Source of the DNA: Streptomyces sp. NBC_01016 | GTDB lineage: Bacteria; Actinomycetota; Actinomycetes; Streptomycetales; Streptomycetaceae | DNA: 64,000 nt | Assembly: GCF_026341035.1 (NCBI RefSeq) | Contig: NZ_JAPEOQ010000001.1 | Location: 2,790,001-2,854,000 of the forward strand | Reading direction: 5' to 3' | Shown: piece by piece, positions 32,204 to 40,746 of the stretch | How positions within the stretch are numbered: position 1 is the first letter of the stretch | Layout: each line of letters begins with the position of its first letter | The notes under the pieces: generated by a model | The model's input: the letters and a program-made list of their open reading frames with translations, nothing else | What the model was told of the DNA's origin: nothing | The model's database searches: none | Translations under genes and position numbers: made by a program

Positions 32204-33329
32204 CCGAGGCCAAGACGATGCGCTGGGCGACGGGGTTCATCTCCTCGCCCTTCGCGTCCGTGGCGTTGACCGAGTAGACGACCGTCCGGGACAGGTCACA
32301 GGAGGCGGCGATCCCGGTGCTGTAGCCGTACCGCGAACCGGACTTGCCCCAGTACACGCGGCCGTCGATCTCGATCTTCTGGAGGCCTGCGCTCATCGTG
32401 GCGCCGTCGACGCCGGCCGGTAGCGTGAACATCTCCTTGAGCTGCGGCGCGGGCACGACCCTGCCCCGGAAGAGGGCGGTGAGCAGCCGCTCCAGGTCGG
32501 CGGTCGTGGAGATCATGTCGCCCGCCGCCGACCGGTCGGCCTGCACCCACTCCGTCACGTCGACGAACTCCCCGTCGACCAGCTGGTATCCGCGGTTGTG
32601 CGGGCCGTGGACGCGTGGGTCGGTGCCGGGGAAGTACGTGTGTCGCATGCCTGCCGGGCGCAGTACGAGGCGGGTTGCTGCTTCTGTGTAGGAGTCGCCC
32701 GTGACCTTTTCCACGAGCAGGCCGAGCAGGGTGTAGTTGATGTTCAGGTACTGCTGGCGTGTGCCAGGCGTGAACGCGGGGTCCTTGGCGAGCGCCGAAG
32801 CGGCGACCTGCGTGGGCGTGACGACGTCGAAGCGGTGCGCGTACTGGTCCGCGAACGCGTCGCCCCAGCCGTCACCGGCCGGGATTCCACTGGTGTGGTT
32901 GAGCAACTGCCGGACGGAGACGGGTTGTTCGAAGTTCGTGCCGCGGAAGAGGGCGGGGAGGTAGCGCTGCACCGGTGCGTCCAGGTCGACGTCTCCGTCG
33001 GCGGCGAGGCGCAGCACTGTCGCCGCCGTGACCACCTTCGTGGTGGAGCCCGCCCGGAACTCCGCGTGCTCCAGGGCCTTCGCGCCCTTGCGCAGGTCCC
33101 GTACGCCCGCGGTCCCGTGCCAGGAACCGCCGGTGCCGCCGACCCGGACGAGGGCCGTGGTGGCGTCGGCGTCCGGCAGGCCCGCGAGCGCCTCGGCCAG
33201 CGCCTTCGCGTCGGGGGCGCCAGGGGCCTGCGCCACCACGGCCTGCGCCGGGACGGCCGCGGCGAGCGGCACGGCGACGGCACCGAGTGCGAGGGCGGTG
33301 GACAGGGCGAGGGCGAGTCGACGCTTCAA
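32187..33329 (-). CDS. Secreted serine hydrolase, beta-lactamase/DD-peptidase fold
   Basis: A 380-residue penicillin-binding-like hydrolase. The signal peptide (residues 1-32) ends AAVPAQA. The catalytic SxxK is GSTTKVV, followed by QQYLNINYTLLG with the YxN element and a C-terminal YWGKSGSRYGYST region for the KTG-like site. The start is a TTG at 33329, chosen because AGGAGG lies eight bases ahead and the next codons give a proper signal peptide. Substrates could be peptidoglycan stem peptides or esters. Monocistronic. Confidence 0.85.
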   Translation of the reverse strand: MKRRLALALSTALALGAVAVPLAAAVPAQAVVAQAPGAPDAKALAEALAGLPDADATTALVRVGGTGGSWHGTAGVRDLRKGAKALEHAEFRAGSTTKVVTAATVLRLAADGDVDLDAPVQRYLPALFRGTNFEQPVSVRQLLNHTSGIPAGDGWGDAFADQYAHRFDVVTPTQVAASALAKDPAFTPGTRQQYLNINYTLLGLLVEKVTGDSYTEAATRLVLRPAGMRHTYFPGTDPRVHGPHNRGYQLVDGEFVDVTEWVQADRSAAGDMISTTADLERLLTALFRGRVVPAPQLKEMFTLPAGVDGATMSAGLQKIEIDGRVYWGKSGSRYGYSTGIAASCDLSRTVVYSVNATDAKGEEMNPVAQRIVLASVRNAA

Positions 33330-33462
33330 AGCTGCCTCCTGGCAAGGGAGTTGGCCCGGTCGGGCCGACACGGACCATCCTCGGTTCAGGTCGGCCGCGG
33401 CAGCTCGTCGCACGGGATGATCTCGACCCTGGCGCGCGGCCCCGTCGTCCCCTAGGGGGCGG

Positions 33463-34155
33463 CTACTCGTATGCGCGCAGCGACGTCAGGACGTCGACCC
33501 GGTTCGTCGTGATCGAGTCCACGCCGATGTCGAGCAGGCGGCGCATCGAGCGCTTCGTGTCCGGGGTCCACGCCGACAGCAGGTAACCGTCGTGGTGGAC
33601 GCGGGTCGCCAGGTCCCGGGTCACCAGCGGGAAGCGGTAGTTGAGCCAGCGGGGCGTGAGGGCCGCGAGGAGGGCGGGGCGGGGCGGGGCCAGCGAGGTC
33701 CAGGTGAGCGCGATCTCGGCGGAGGGGGAGGCGGCGCGCACCTTGAGCATCGTCTCGGCGCCCGCGCAGTAGTAGACCCGGTCCTCCGCGTCGCAGTCGC
33801 GGACGGCGCCGACGACGGTACGTACTGAACGCGCGTCCGCGCCCGGCAGGTCGATCATGACGCGGGCGTCCCGGCACGTCTCCAGGGCGTCCGCCAGTGT
33901 GGGCACGCCGTCCTCCGTCAGCCCGCGCACCTCGTCGGAGGAGAGCGCGGACAGCGGACGCTCGTGGTCCCACAGGCGCTCCAGCGTGGAGTCGTGGAGC
34001 AGGACCGGGACGGCGTCCCGCGTCAGTCGTACGTCGATCTCCACCGCGTCCGCTCCCCGTTCCAGCGCGGAGCGCAAGGAGGGGAGGGTGTTCTCGCGGA
34101 CGCGGTAGGGGTCGCCTCGGTGGGCCACGGCAGTCACGGTGCGCATGGCCACCAT
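33463..34155 (-). CDS. Glycerophosphodiester phosphodiesterase
   Basis: A 230-residue GDPD that hydrolyses glycerophosphodiesters to glycerol-3-phosphate and an alcohol. Motifs are present: VAHRGDPYRVRENTLPSLRS, then GADAVEIDVRLTRDAVPVLL and HDSTLERLWDHE, supplying the two catalytic His and the metal-binding Glu/Asp. There is no signal peptide, so it should be cytoplasmic. Starts at 34155 and 34146 are both possible. A short GC-rich repeat separates it from the adenosine deaminase gene upstream. Confidence 0.9.
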   Translation of the reverse strand: MVAMRTVTAVAHRGDPYRVRENTLPSLRSALERGADAVEIDVRLTRDAVPVLLHDSTLERLWDHERPLSALSSDEVRGLTEDGVPTLADALETCRDARVMIDLPGADARSVRTVVGAVRDCDAEDRVYYCAGAETMLKVRAASPSAEIALTWTSLAPPRPALLAALTPRWLNYRFPLVTRDLATRVHHDGYLLSAWTPDTKRSMRRLLDIGVDSITTNRVDVLTSLRAYE

Positions 34156-34200
34156 TGTGGCCTTGAGCGGGAGTGGGTGGGCGCCACCCGGCGATCGGCC

Positions 34201-34226
34201 GCGGGGCTCTGCCCCGGACCCCGCGG
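34201..34226. repeat. Short GC-rich intergenic repeat of Streptomyces type
   Basis: GCGGGGCTCTGCCCCGGACC followed by CCGCGG. This sequence family (GGGGCTCCGCCCCGGACCCC and variants) is dispersed through Streptomyces intergenic regions, and a reverse-orientation relative occurs here at about 52983-53010. It can fold into a hairpin and may terminate transcription. Confidence 0.6.
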
Positions 34227-34246
34227 GCTCTCGTCCGACTGCGGGC

Positions 34247-35320
34247 TTAATTCGGCCAGTTCTCCGTGTAACTGTCGATCTCGGTGATGATGCGTGCCTT
34301 GCCGATCTCGTCGAGGAACGACTCCCGCACCGCGTTCTTCGCCAGCTCCGCCACGCCCCGCTCGTCGAGGTCGAGGAGGCGGGCCGCCACCGCGTACTCG
34401 GTGTTGAGGTCCGTGGAGAACATCGGCGGGTCGTCCGAGTTGATGGTGACCGTCACGCCCGCGTCCACGAACTGCTTGAGCGGGTGCTCGTCGAGGGTGC
34501 GGACCGCGCGCGTCGCGATGTTCGACGTCGGGCACACCTCCAGCGGGATGCCGTGCTCGGCGAGGTGCGCGAGGAGCTTCGGGTCCTGGGCCGCCGACGT
34601 GCCGTGGCCGATGCGCTCGGCGCCCAGGTGGTTCAGCGCGTCCCACACCGTCTCGGGCCCCGTCGTCTCGCCCGCGTGCGGCACCGAGCGCAGGCCCGCC
34701 GCGCGCGCCCGGTCGAAGTACGGCTTGAACTGCGGGCGCGGCACGCCGACTTCGGGCCCGCCGAGCCCGAACGACACCAGGCCCTCCGGCCGCAGCGCGT
34801 CGTCCGTGGCGAGCCGCGCCGTCTCCTCGGCCGACTCAAGGCCCGCCTCGCCGGGGATGTCGAAGCACCAGCGCAGCACCGTGCCGAACTCGGACTCCGC
34901 CGACTTGCGCGCGTCCTCGATCGCCTCCATGAACCCGCGGGCGTCGATGCCGCGGCGCGTGGAGGAGAAGGGGGTGAGGGTGAGCTCCGCGTACCGCACG
35001 TTCTGCCGGGCCATGTCGCGGGCGATCTCGTACGTGAGGAGGCGGACGTCCTCCGGCGTGCGGATCAGGTCGACCACCGACAGGTACACCTGGATGAAGT
35101 GCGCGAAGTCCGTGAACGTGAAGAACTCGGCCAGCGCCTCGGCGTCGGCCGGAACCTTCGAGTCGGGGTGCCGGGCGGCCAGCTCCGAGACGATCCTGGG
35201 GGAGGCGGAGCCCACGTGGTGGACGTGCAGTTCCGCCTTCGGCAGTCCGGTGATGAAGGCCTGCAGACTCTGGCTCTGGCTCTGGCTCTGGCTCTGGCTG
35301 TGACTCGGGCTCTGGCTCAC
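34247..35320 (-). CDS. add: Adenosine deaminase family protein
   Basis: A 357-residue metal-dependent deaminase. Zinc and catalytic motifs are ELHVHHVGSASPRIV (HxH), SVPHAGETTGPETVWDAL, RIGHGTSAA and INSDDPPMFSTDLNTEYAVA. The usual HxHLDG is HVHHVGS, a variant common in actinomycetes, so adenine or a modified nucleoside could be the substrate rather than adenosine. The GTG at 35320 follows AGGAAAC. The N terminus is unusual: a run of Ser-Gln dipeptides (about residues 7-18) encoded by a hexanucleotide repeat, preceding the conserved domain. Confidence 0.88.
   Translation of the reverse strand: MSQSPSHSQSQSQSQSQSLQAFITGLPKAELHVHHVGSASPRIVSELAARHPDSKVPADAEALAEFFTFTDFAHFIQVYLSVVDLIRTPEDVRLLTYEIARDMARQNVRYAELTLTPFSSTRRGIDARGFMEAIEDARKSAESEFGTVLRWCFDIPGEAGLESAEETARLATDDALRPEGLVSFGLGGPEVGVPRPQFKPYFDRARAAGLRSVPHAGETTGPETVWDALNHLGAERIGHGTSAAQDPKLLAHLAEHGIPLEVCPTSNIATRAVRTLDEHPLKQFVDAGVTVTINSDDPPMFSTDLNTEYAVAARLLDLDERGVAELAKNAVRESFLDEIGKARIITEIDSYTENWPN
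35268..35297. repeat. CTCTGG hexanucleotide tandem repeat in add
   Basis: Five perfect copies of CTCTGG in a row, followed by degenerate copies to 35318. On the coding (minus) strand they give alternating Ser and Gln codons. Two codons per unit mean that copy-number change would keep the frame. Confidence 0.85.
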
Positions 35321-35418
35321 GGTTTCCTCCCCAGGAACTTGGGTGATCGGCTGATCGGGGTCCTCGTCATCGTATGCGGGGAGATCCCCGGCACGACGGG
35401 GGTCCCTAGCATGGGTGG

Positions 35419-35841
35419 ATGAGCGAGTACGACCCGTGGCGCACGCCGCCGGCGCCCTCCTCGTACGGGTACGCCAATCCGTACGCGGCGCCGGACGAGC
35501 CCGTGCCGCCACCACCGGTCGGTCCCGAGGGCCCGACACCGTTCTCGTACCAGGCCTACTGGTACGCATACGGCCTCGGCCCGCCGCCGGGGTCCGTGCC
35601 GCCTCGCAACGGGCCCGGTCTCGCGGCCCTGGTGCTCGGCGTCGTCACCGCGGTCGGCTTCGTGGTGTGGCCGGTCGCGATCGTGACGGGCGTGCTCGCG
35701 GTGATCTTCGGCGTGATCGGCAGACAGCGGGCCGGGCGCGGCGCCGCGACCAACGGCGGGCAGGCGCTGGGCGGGCTCATCTGCGGCGTCGGTGGGCTGC
35801 TGTCGGCGATCGGGGTCGCGATCGCCGTCCTCATGGGGTGA
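35419..35841 (+). CDS. DUF4190 small membrane protein
   Basis: A 140-residue protein. The N-terminal ~60 residues are Pro/Tyr-rich (SSYGYANPYAAPDEPVPPPP, then AYWYAYGLGPPPGSVPP). The C-terminal DUF4190 part has two helices: LAALVLGVVTAVGFVVWPVA running into VTGVLAVIFGVIG, and ALGGLICGVGGLLSAIGVAI. These proteins are abundant in Streptomyces membranes without known function. Convergent with the NADAR gene. Confidence 0.8.
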   Translation: MSEYDPWRTPPAPSSYGYANPYAAPDEPVPPPPVGPEGPTPFSYQAYWYAYGLGPPPGSVPPRNGPGLAALVLGVVTAVGFVVWPVAIVTGVLAVIFGVIGRQRAGRGAATNGGQALGGLICGVGGLLSAIGVAIAVLMG

Positions 35842-35850
35842 GCAGCTGCT

Positions 35851-36405
35851 CTACGGGGTGCGCAGCCGCTCTCTCGCCGCCATCAGCGCGAACCCCAGCA
35901 GATTCAACCCCCGCCACGCCTCCGGATCCGCTGCCCCGGCCTCGTCCGCCGCCATCCCGATGCCCCACACCCGGTCCATCGGACTCGCCTCCACCAGCAC
36001 CTGCTCGCCCGTTCCCACCAGGAATTCCCGCAGCGCCGGATCCGCCGCGAACTTGTGGACGCTCCCCTCGACGACCACGCCGAAGCGCTCCCGCTCCCAC
36101 ACCGCACCGTCGAAGCCCCGCACCAGGCGCCCCGCCTTCTTGGCCTCCGCCGGATGACCTGCGGCGATCGCGCGGCGCTCCGCCTCCGCGTCCCCGAACA
36201 GGCGCGCCTTCTCCGCCATCATCCAGTGCTCCGCCGTCGCGTACTCCACGCCCGCCACCGTGAACGGCGAGGGCCACCACTGGCTGAGGCAACTCGCCCC
36301 GATCGAACCGTCCTTACGCGGTGTGTGCCCCCAGAAGTGCAGGTACTTCACGCTTGTCCCCGCCGCCAGAGCCGTGACCAGCGATTCCCTGCTGTCGATC
36401 TCCAT
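35851..36405 (-). CDS. NADAR/YbiA-like N-glycosidase family protein
   Basis: A 184-residue protein with the NADAR fold: YLHFWGHTPRKDGSIGASCL, SQWWPSPFTVAGVEYATAEH, WMMAEKARLFGD and a C-terminal RGLNLLGFALMAARERL. YbiA-type NADAR proteins hydrolyse riboflavin-pathway intermediates, and others remove ADP-ribose or related adducts. The conserved EHWMMAEKA and WGIGM residues are present. The ATG at 36405 gives MEIDSRESL. It is divergent from the second polyamine cluster; no functional link is evident. Confidence 0.85.
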   Translation of the reverse strand: MEIDSRESLVTALAAGTSVKYLHFWGHTPRKDGSIGASCLSQWWPSPFTVAGVEYATAEHWMMAEKARLFGDAEAERRAIAAGHPAEAKKAGRLVRGFDGAVWERERFGVVVEGSVHKFAADPALREFLVGTGEQVLVEASPMDRVWGIGMAADEAGAADPEAWRGLNLLGFALMAARERLRTP

Positions 36406-36433
36406 ACACGCGAGTCTGGCACGCACCACTGAC

Positions 36434-36521
36434 ATTCCGTCCTGCGTTTTACAGGTGGACTCGACACCCGGTCGACAGATTCCGTCGCGTAACCAAAAGG
36501 CAACAACGGAATCACTTGTTG
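36434..36521. promoter_or_regulatory. Candidate regulator sites upstream of second polyamine cluster
   Basis: ATTCCGT occurs at 36434-36440 and 36479-36485, and inverted at 36506-36512. An inverted repeat CAACAA/TTGTTG spans 36501-36521. The same heptamer lies in the AsnC/aldehyde dehydrogenase spacer at 28231-28237. A common regulator, most simply the AsnC protein, could bind both. Confidence 0.45.
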
Positions 36522-36634
36522 GCACTGTGGTCCTCTGTCAGGATCGTCACTCACATCGAGCTGGAGCTACGGCTGGAGCTACGTCGGCGCCCTCGGGACG
36601 AGGGCCGACGCAGGAGAAGCGAGAGCGAGCACTC

Positions 36635-38188
36635 ATGCACCACCCCACCTCGGATCACCCCGCCTCGGCCAAGAACGTGGCCGCACTGGCGCAGGAACTC
36701 TTCGCGGAAGGCGCGAACTTCGTCGCGGGCCGCCTCGTCAAGGGCACGTCCGGCCGCACCCACGCCGTCGTCGACCCGGCCACGGGCGAGGAGGTCTACA
36801 CGTACGAACTGGCGGGCACCGCCGACGTGGACGCCGCCGTCGCGGCCGCCCGTGCGGCCTTCCCCGGCTGGTCGGGCGCCACGCCCGGCGAGCGGTCCGA
36901 CGCCATGCACCGGTTCGCCGGGGTCCTCGACGAGAAGGCCGAGGAGTTCGCGCGCCTCGAATCGCTGCAGTGCGGCAAGCCGCTCAAGCTGAGCCGCGAG
37001 TTCGACGTGCCCGGATCGGTCGACAACGCCGCCTTCTTCGCCGGCGCCGCCCGGCACCTTCAGGGGCAGTCCGCGGGCGAGTACAGCGCCGACCACACCT
37101 CGTACGTACGCCGCGAGCCCATCGGTGTCGTCGGCTCCATCGCGCCGTGGAACTACCCGCTGCAGATGGCCGCCTGGAAGGTGCTTCCGGCGATCGCGGC
37201 GGGCAACACGATCGTCCTCAAGCCCGCCGAGCTCACCCCGTTCACCTCGCTCCTCTTCGCGCAGGCCGCCACCGAGGCGGGTCTCCCGGACGGCGTCGTC
37301 AACGTCATCAGCGGCGCGGGCCGCGACGCGGGCGAGCACCTCGTCGGCCACCCGGACGTCGCCATGACCTCCTTCACCGGCTCCACGGGCGTCGGCAAGC
37401 GGGTCGCCGAGATCGCCACGGCCACCGTGAAGCGGATCCACCTGGAGCTGGGCGGCAAGGCGCCGTTCGTCGTGTTCGACGACGCCGACCTCGACGCCGC
37501 TGTGCACGGCGCGGTCGCCGGCTCGCTCATCAACACCGGCCAGGACTGCACCGCCGCCACGCGCGCGTACGTGCAGCGTCCCCTCTACGAAGCCTTCGTG
37601 GAGCGGACGGCAGCCCTGATGGAGACCGTCAGGCTCGGCGACCCGTTCGCCGACGGCACCGACCTCGGGCCGCTCATCTCGCACGCCCAGCGGGACCGCG
37701 TCGCCGCCTTCGTCGACCGGGCGCGCGGCTACGCGCGCGTGGTGACCGGTGGCGAGGCCCCCGGCGGCGAGCTCGCGGACGGCGCGTACTACCGGCCCAC
37801 CCTCATCGCCGACGCCGCGCAGGACAGCGAGGCCGTGCAGTCCGAGATCTTCGGCCCCGTGCTCGTCGTGCTGCCCTTCGACAGCGACGACGAGGGCATC
37901 CGGCTCGCCAACGACACCCCGTACGGGCTCGCCGCCTCCGCCTGGTCCACCAATGTGTTCCGCGCGAACCGTGCCACGCGCGAGATCAAGGCGGGCTGTG
38001 TGTGGGTCAACGACCACATCCCGATCCTCAGCGAGATGCCGCACGGCGGCTACAAGGCATCCGGCTACGGCAAGGACATGTCCGCCTACTCCTTCGACGA
38101 GTACACGCAGATCAAGCACGTCATGTTCGACAACACCGCGGTGGTGCGCAAGGACTGGCACCGCACGGTCTTCGGGGACCGTCCTTAA
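36635..38188 (+). CDS. Aldehyde dehydrogenase, aminobutyraldehyde type
   Basis: A 517-residue aldehyde dehydrogenase. The catalytic Cys is in NTGQDCTAATRAYV, the Glu in IHLELGGKAPFVVF and the cofactor segment is IAPWNYPLQMAAWKVLPAIA. The C-terminal VNDHIPILSEMPHGGYKASG matches the gamma-aminobutyraldehyde branch. An N-terminal extension of about 25 residues precedes NFVAGRLVKGTSGRTHAVVD. It is first in the potD-A-B-C-oxidase run and probably oxidises the aldehyde released by the downstream oxidase. It is similar but not identical to the enzyme at 28331. Confidence 0.9.
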   Translation: MHHPTSDHPASAKNVAALAQELFAEGANFVAGRLVKGTSGRTHAVVDPATGEEVYTYELAGTADVDAAVAAARAAFPGWSGATPGERSDAMHRFAGVLDEKAEEFARLESLQCGKPLKLSREFDVPGSVDNAAFFAGAARHLQGQSAGEYSADHTSYVRREPIGVVGSIAPWNYPLQMAAWKVLPAIAAGNTIVLKPAELTPFTSLLFAQAATEAGLPDGVVNVISGAGRDAGEHLVGHPDVAMTSFTGSTGVGKRVAEIATATVKRIHLELGGKAPFVVFDDADLDAAVHGAVAGSLINTGQDCTAATRAYVQRPLYEAFVERTAALMETVRLGDPFADGTDLGPLISHAQRDRVAAFVDRARGYARVVTGGEAPGGELADGAYYRPTLIADAAQDSEAVQSEIFGPVLVVLPFDSDDEGIRLANDTPYGLAASAWSTNVFRANRATREIKAGCVWVNDHIPILSEMPHGGYKASGYGKDMSAYSFDEYTQIKHVMFDNTAVVRKDWHRTVFGDRP

Positions 38189-38267
38189 CCGATATCCGGC
38201 TACCGCCGGGTGGCAGCAGGCCGACCGACCACCGGCCGCCACTCCTCCCGAAAGGGCAACCACGCGC

Positions 38268-39521
38268 ATGGAGCAGTACGAGCCCGACAGCCTGTCCCCG
38301 GCCCAACTGGCCGCCATGCACCGCAGCTTCAGGAACGGCAGGGCAGCGATGTCCCGCCGGTCCCTGATGCGCGCCTCCGCCGGCGGCGCGCTCGCCGTCG
38401 GCGGGCTCAGCGCCCTCACCGGCTGCGGCATCCCCGCGGCGAGCAAGTCCTCGGGCGGCATCTCGTCCGAGGACCACTCGGCCAAGGAGAAGACCATCAA
38501 CTTCTCCAACTGGACCGAGTACATCGACATGAGCGACGACGAGAAGCACCGCCCGTCCCTCGAGGCCTTCACCAAGCGCACCGGGATCAAGGTCAAGTAC
38601 ACCGAGGACATCAACGACAACGTCGAGTTCTTCGGGAAGATCAAGCCGCAGCTCGCGGCGGGCCAGGACACGGGCCGCGACATCATCGTCCTCACCGACT
38701 GGCTCGCCGCACGGCTGATCCGCTACGGCTGGGTGCAGAAGCTCGACCAGGCCAACCTGCCGCACGCGTACACCAACCTGGCCACCCAGTTCCGCAACCC
38801 CGACTGGGACCCGGGCCGCTCGTTTTCCTACCCCTGGCAGGGCATCGCGACGGTCATCGCGTACAACACCAAGGCCACCGGCGGGAAAGAGATCACCTCG
38901 GTCTCGCAGCTGCTCGACGACCCGAAGCTCAAGGGCAAGGTCGGCCTGCTCTCCGAGATGCGCGACACGATCGGCATGACGCTGATCGACATGGGCAAGG
39001 ACCCGCGCACCTTCAAGGCCGACGACTTCGACGCGGCGATCGCGCGCGTGCAGAAGGCCGTCGACAACAAGCAGGTGCGCCGCTTCACCGGCAACGACTA
39101 CATATCCGACCTCAGCAAGGGCGACCTGGCGGCCTGCCTCGCCTGGGCCGGTGACGTCGTCCAGCTCCAGGCGGACAACCCGCACGTCAAGTTCGCGATC
39201 CCGGACGCCGGTTACATCTCGTCGACCGACAACATGCTGGTCCCGAACAAGGCACGTCACAAGACGAATGCCGAGAAGCTCATGGACTACTACTACGAGC
39301 CGGCGGTCGGCGCGGAGCTGGCGGCGTGGATCAACTACGTCTCGCCGCTGGAGACCGGCATCGTCAAGCCGGAACTCGCCAAGATCGACAAGGACGTCGC
39401 GAACGACCCGCTGATCGTCCCCGACAAGGAGATGTCGGCGAAGGCGCACAACTTCCGCTCCCTGACGGCCAAGGAAGACACGGCGTTCGAGCAGAAGTTC
39501 GCCCAGCTCACCGGCGGCTGA
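38268..39521 (+). CDS. potD: Polyamine ABC transporter substrate-binding lipoprotein
   Basis: A 417-residue putrescine/spermidine-binding lipoprotein. The signal region SRRSLMRASAGGALAVGG has a twin-arginine motif, then the lipobox SALTGC. The body matches the copy at 30394: FSNWTEYIDMSDDEK, KYTEDINDNVEFFGKI, SFSYPWQGIATVIAYNT and RFTGNDYISDLSKGDLAACL. It is followed by potA, potB and potC in the same direction and represents the dedicated binding protein of this importer. Confidence 0.93.
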   Translation: MEQYEPDSLSPAQLAAMHRSFRNGRAAMSRRSLMRASAGGALAVGGLSALTGCGIPAASKSSGGISSEDHSAKEKTINFSNWTEYIDMSDDEKHRPSLEAFTKRTGIKVKYTEDINDNVEFFGKIKPQLAAGQDTGRDIIVLTDWLAARLIRYGWVQKLDQANLPHAYTNLATQFRNPDWDPGRSFSYPWQGIATVIAYNTKATGGKEITSVSQLLDDPKLKGKVGLLSEMRDTIGMTLIDMGKDPRTFKADDFDAAIARVQKAVDNKQVRRFTGNDYISDLSKGDLAACLAWAGDVVQLQADNPHVKFAIPDAGYISSTDNMLVPNKARHKTNAEKLMDYYYEPAVGAELAAWINYVSPLETGIVKPELAKIDKDVANDPLIVPDKEMSAKAHNFRSLTAKEDTAFEQKFAQLTGG

Positions 39522-39573
39522 GCCGATCCCGCTCGCCCAGCACCCCTGCCCTCACCGACTCCTTGGACTCACC

Positions 39574-40746
39574 ATGACGACCCTTCCGACGTCGGAGACC
39601 GGCGGAGACGTCCGTCTCTCCGGGATCAGCAAGACGTACGACAACGGCTTCACCGCCGTCCGGCCGCTCGACCTCACCGTGCCCCAGGGCTCGTTCTTCG
39701 CGCTGCTCGGCGCCTCCGGCTGCGGGAAGACCACGACGCTCCGCATGATCGCCGGACTCGAGGACCCGACCACGGGCACCGTGCACCTCGGCGACCAGGA
39801 CGTGACGTCCCTGCCCCCGTACAAGCGCCCGGTGAACACCGTCTTCCAGTCGTACGCGCTCTTCCCGCACCTCGACATCTACGAGAACGTCGCCTTCGGC
39901 CTGCGCCGGCGCGGCATCAAGTCCGTGAAGAAGCAGGTCGAGGAGATGCTCGACCTGGTGCAGCTCGGCGAGCAGATCCGCAAGAAGCCGCAGCAGCTCT
40001 CCGGCGGCCAGCAGCAGCGCGTCGCCGTGGCCCGCGCGCTCATCAACCACCCCAAGGTGCTGCTGCTCGACGAGCCGCTCGGCGCCCTCGACCTCAAGCT
40101 GCGCCGCCAGATGCAGCTGGAGCTCAAGCGCATCCAGACCGAGGTCGGCATCACGTTCGTGCACGTGACGCACGACCAGGAGGAGGCCATGACGATGGCC
40201 GACACCGTGGCCGTGATGAACGCGGGCTCCGTCGAGCAACTCGGCGCCCCCACCGACCTGTACGAGAACCCGGGCTCGACGTTCGTCGCGAACTTCCTCG
40301 GCACCTCGAACTTCATCGAGGCCGAGATCGCGGGCCGCTCCGGCGACGACCTCACCCTCAAGGCGGGCGGCGGCAAGCTCGTCCTGCCCACCGCCCGCAA
40401 CTCGTCGAGCACCACCGCGACCGGCGACAAGCTGCTTCTCGGCGTGCGGCCCGAGAAGATCACGCTCACGCACGCCGACGACGCGGGCGAGATCCCCGAC
40501 GGCCGCAACCGCATCACGGGGAAGATCGCCGACTCCAGCTTCATCGGTGTCTCCACGCAGTACGTCATCGACAGCCCGCTGTGCGACTCCTTCGAGGTCT
40601 ACGCGCAGAACATCGAGCGCGACAGCCGGCTCGTCCCCGGCGCCGAGGTCGTCCTGCACTGGAACCCCGCGCACACGTTCGGCCTCGATGCCGCCCAGGA
40701 CATCGACGCGGGCGCGGCCAAGGTCTCGGAGGACGCCGCCGCATGA
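39574..40746 (+). CDS. potA: Polyamine ABC transporter ATPase
   Basis: A 390-residue ATPase. Walker A is GASGCGKTTTLRMIAGLEDP, the signature LSGGQQQRVAVARALINHP, Walker B VLLLDEPLGALDLKLRRQMQ and the switch VTHDQEEAMTMADTVAVMN. A C-terminal TOBE domain (about residues 290-370) contains VRPEKITLTHADDAGE. The length suits PotA. It overlaps potB by four bases (ATGA). Confidence 0.95.
   Translation: MTTLPTSETGGDVRLSGISKTYDNGFTAVRPLDLTVPQGSFFALLGASGCGKTTTLRMIAGLEDPTTGTVHLGDQDVTSLPPYKRPVNTVFQSYALFPHLDIYENVAFGLRRRGIKSVKKQVEEMLDLVQLGEQIRKKPQQLSGGQQQRVAVARALINHPKVLLLDEPLGALDLKLRRQMQLELKRIQTEVGITFVHVTHDQEEAMTMADTVAVMNAGSVEQLGAPTDLYENPGSTFVANFLGTSNFIEAEIAGRSGDDLTLKAGGGKLVLPTARNSSSTTATGDKLLLGVRPEKITLTHADDAGEIPDGRNRITGKIADSSFIGVSTQYVIDSPLCDSFEVYAQNIERDSRLVPGAEVVLHWNPAHTFGLDAAQDIDAGAAKVSEDAAA

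Noticed and set aside
33449..33458. CCCCTAGGGG palindrome between serine hydrolase and GDPD genes
   Set aside because: A single 10-bp palindrome with no repeat elsewhere and no promoter context; too weak to call an operator.
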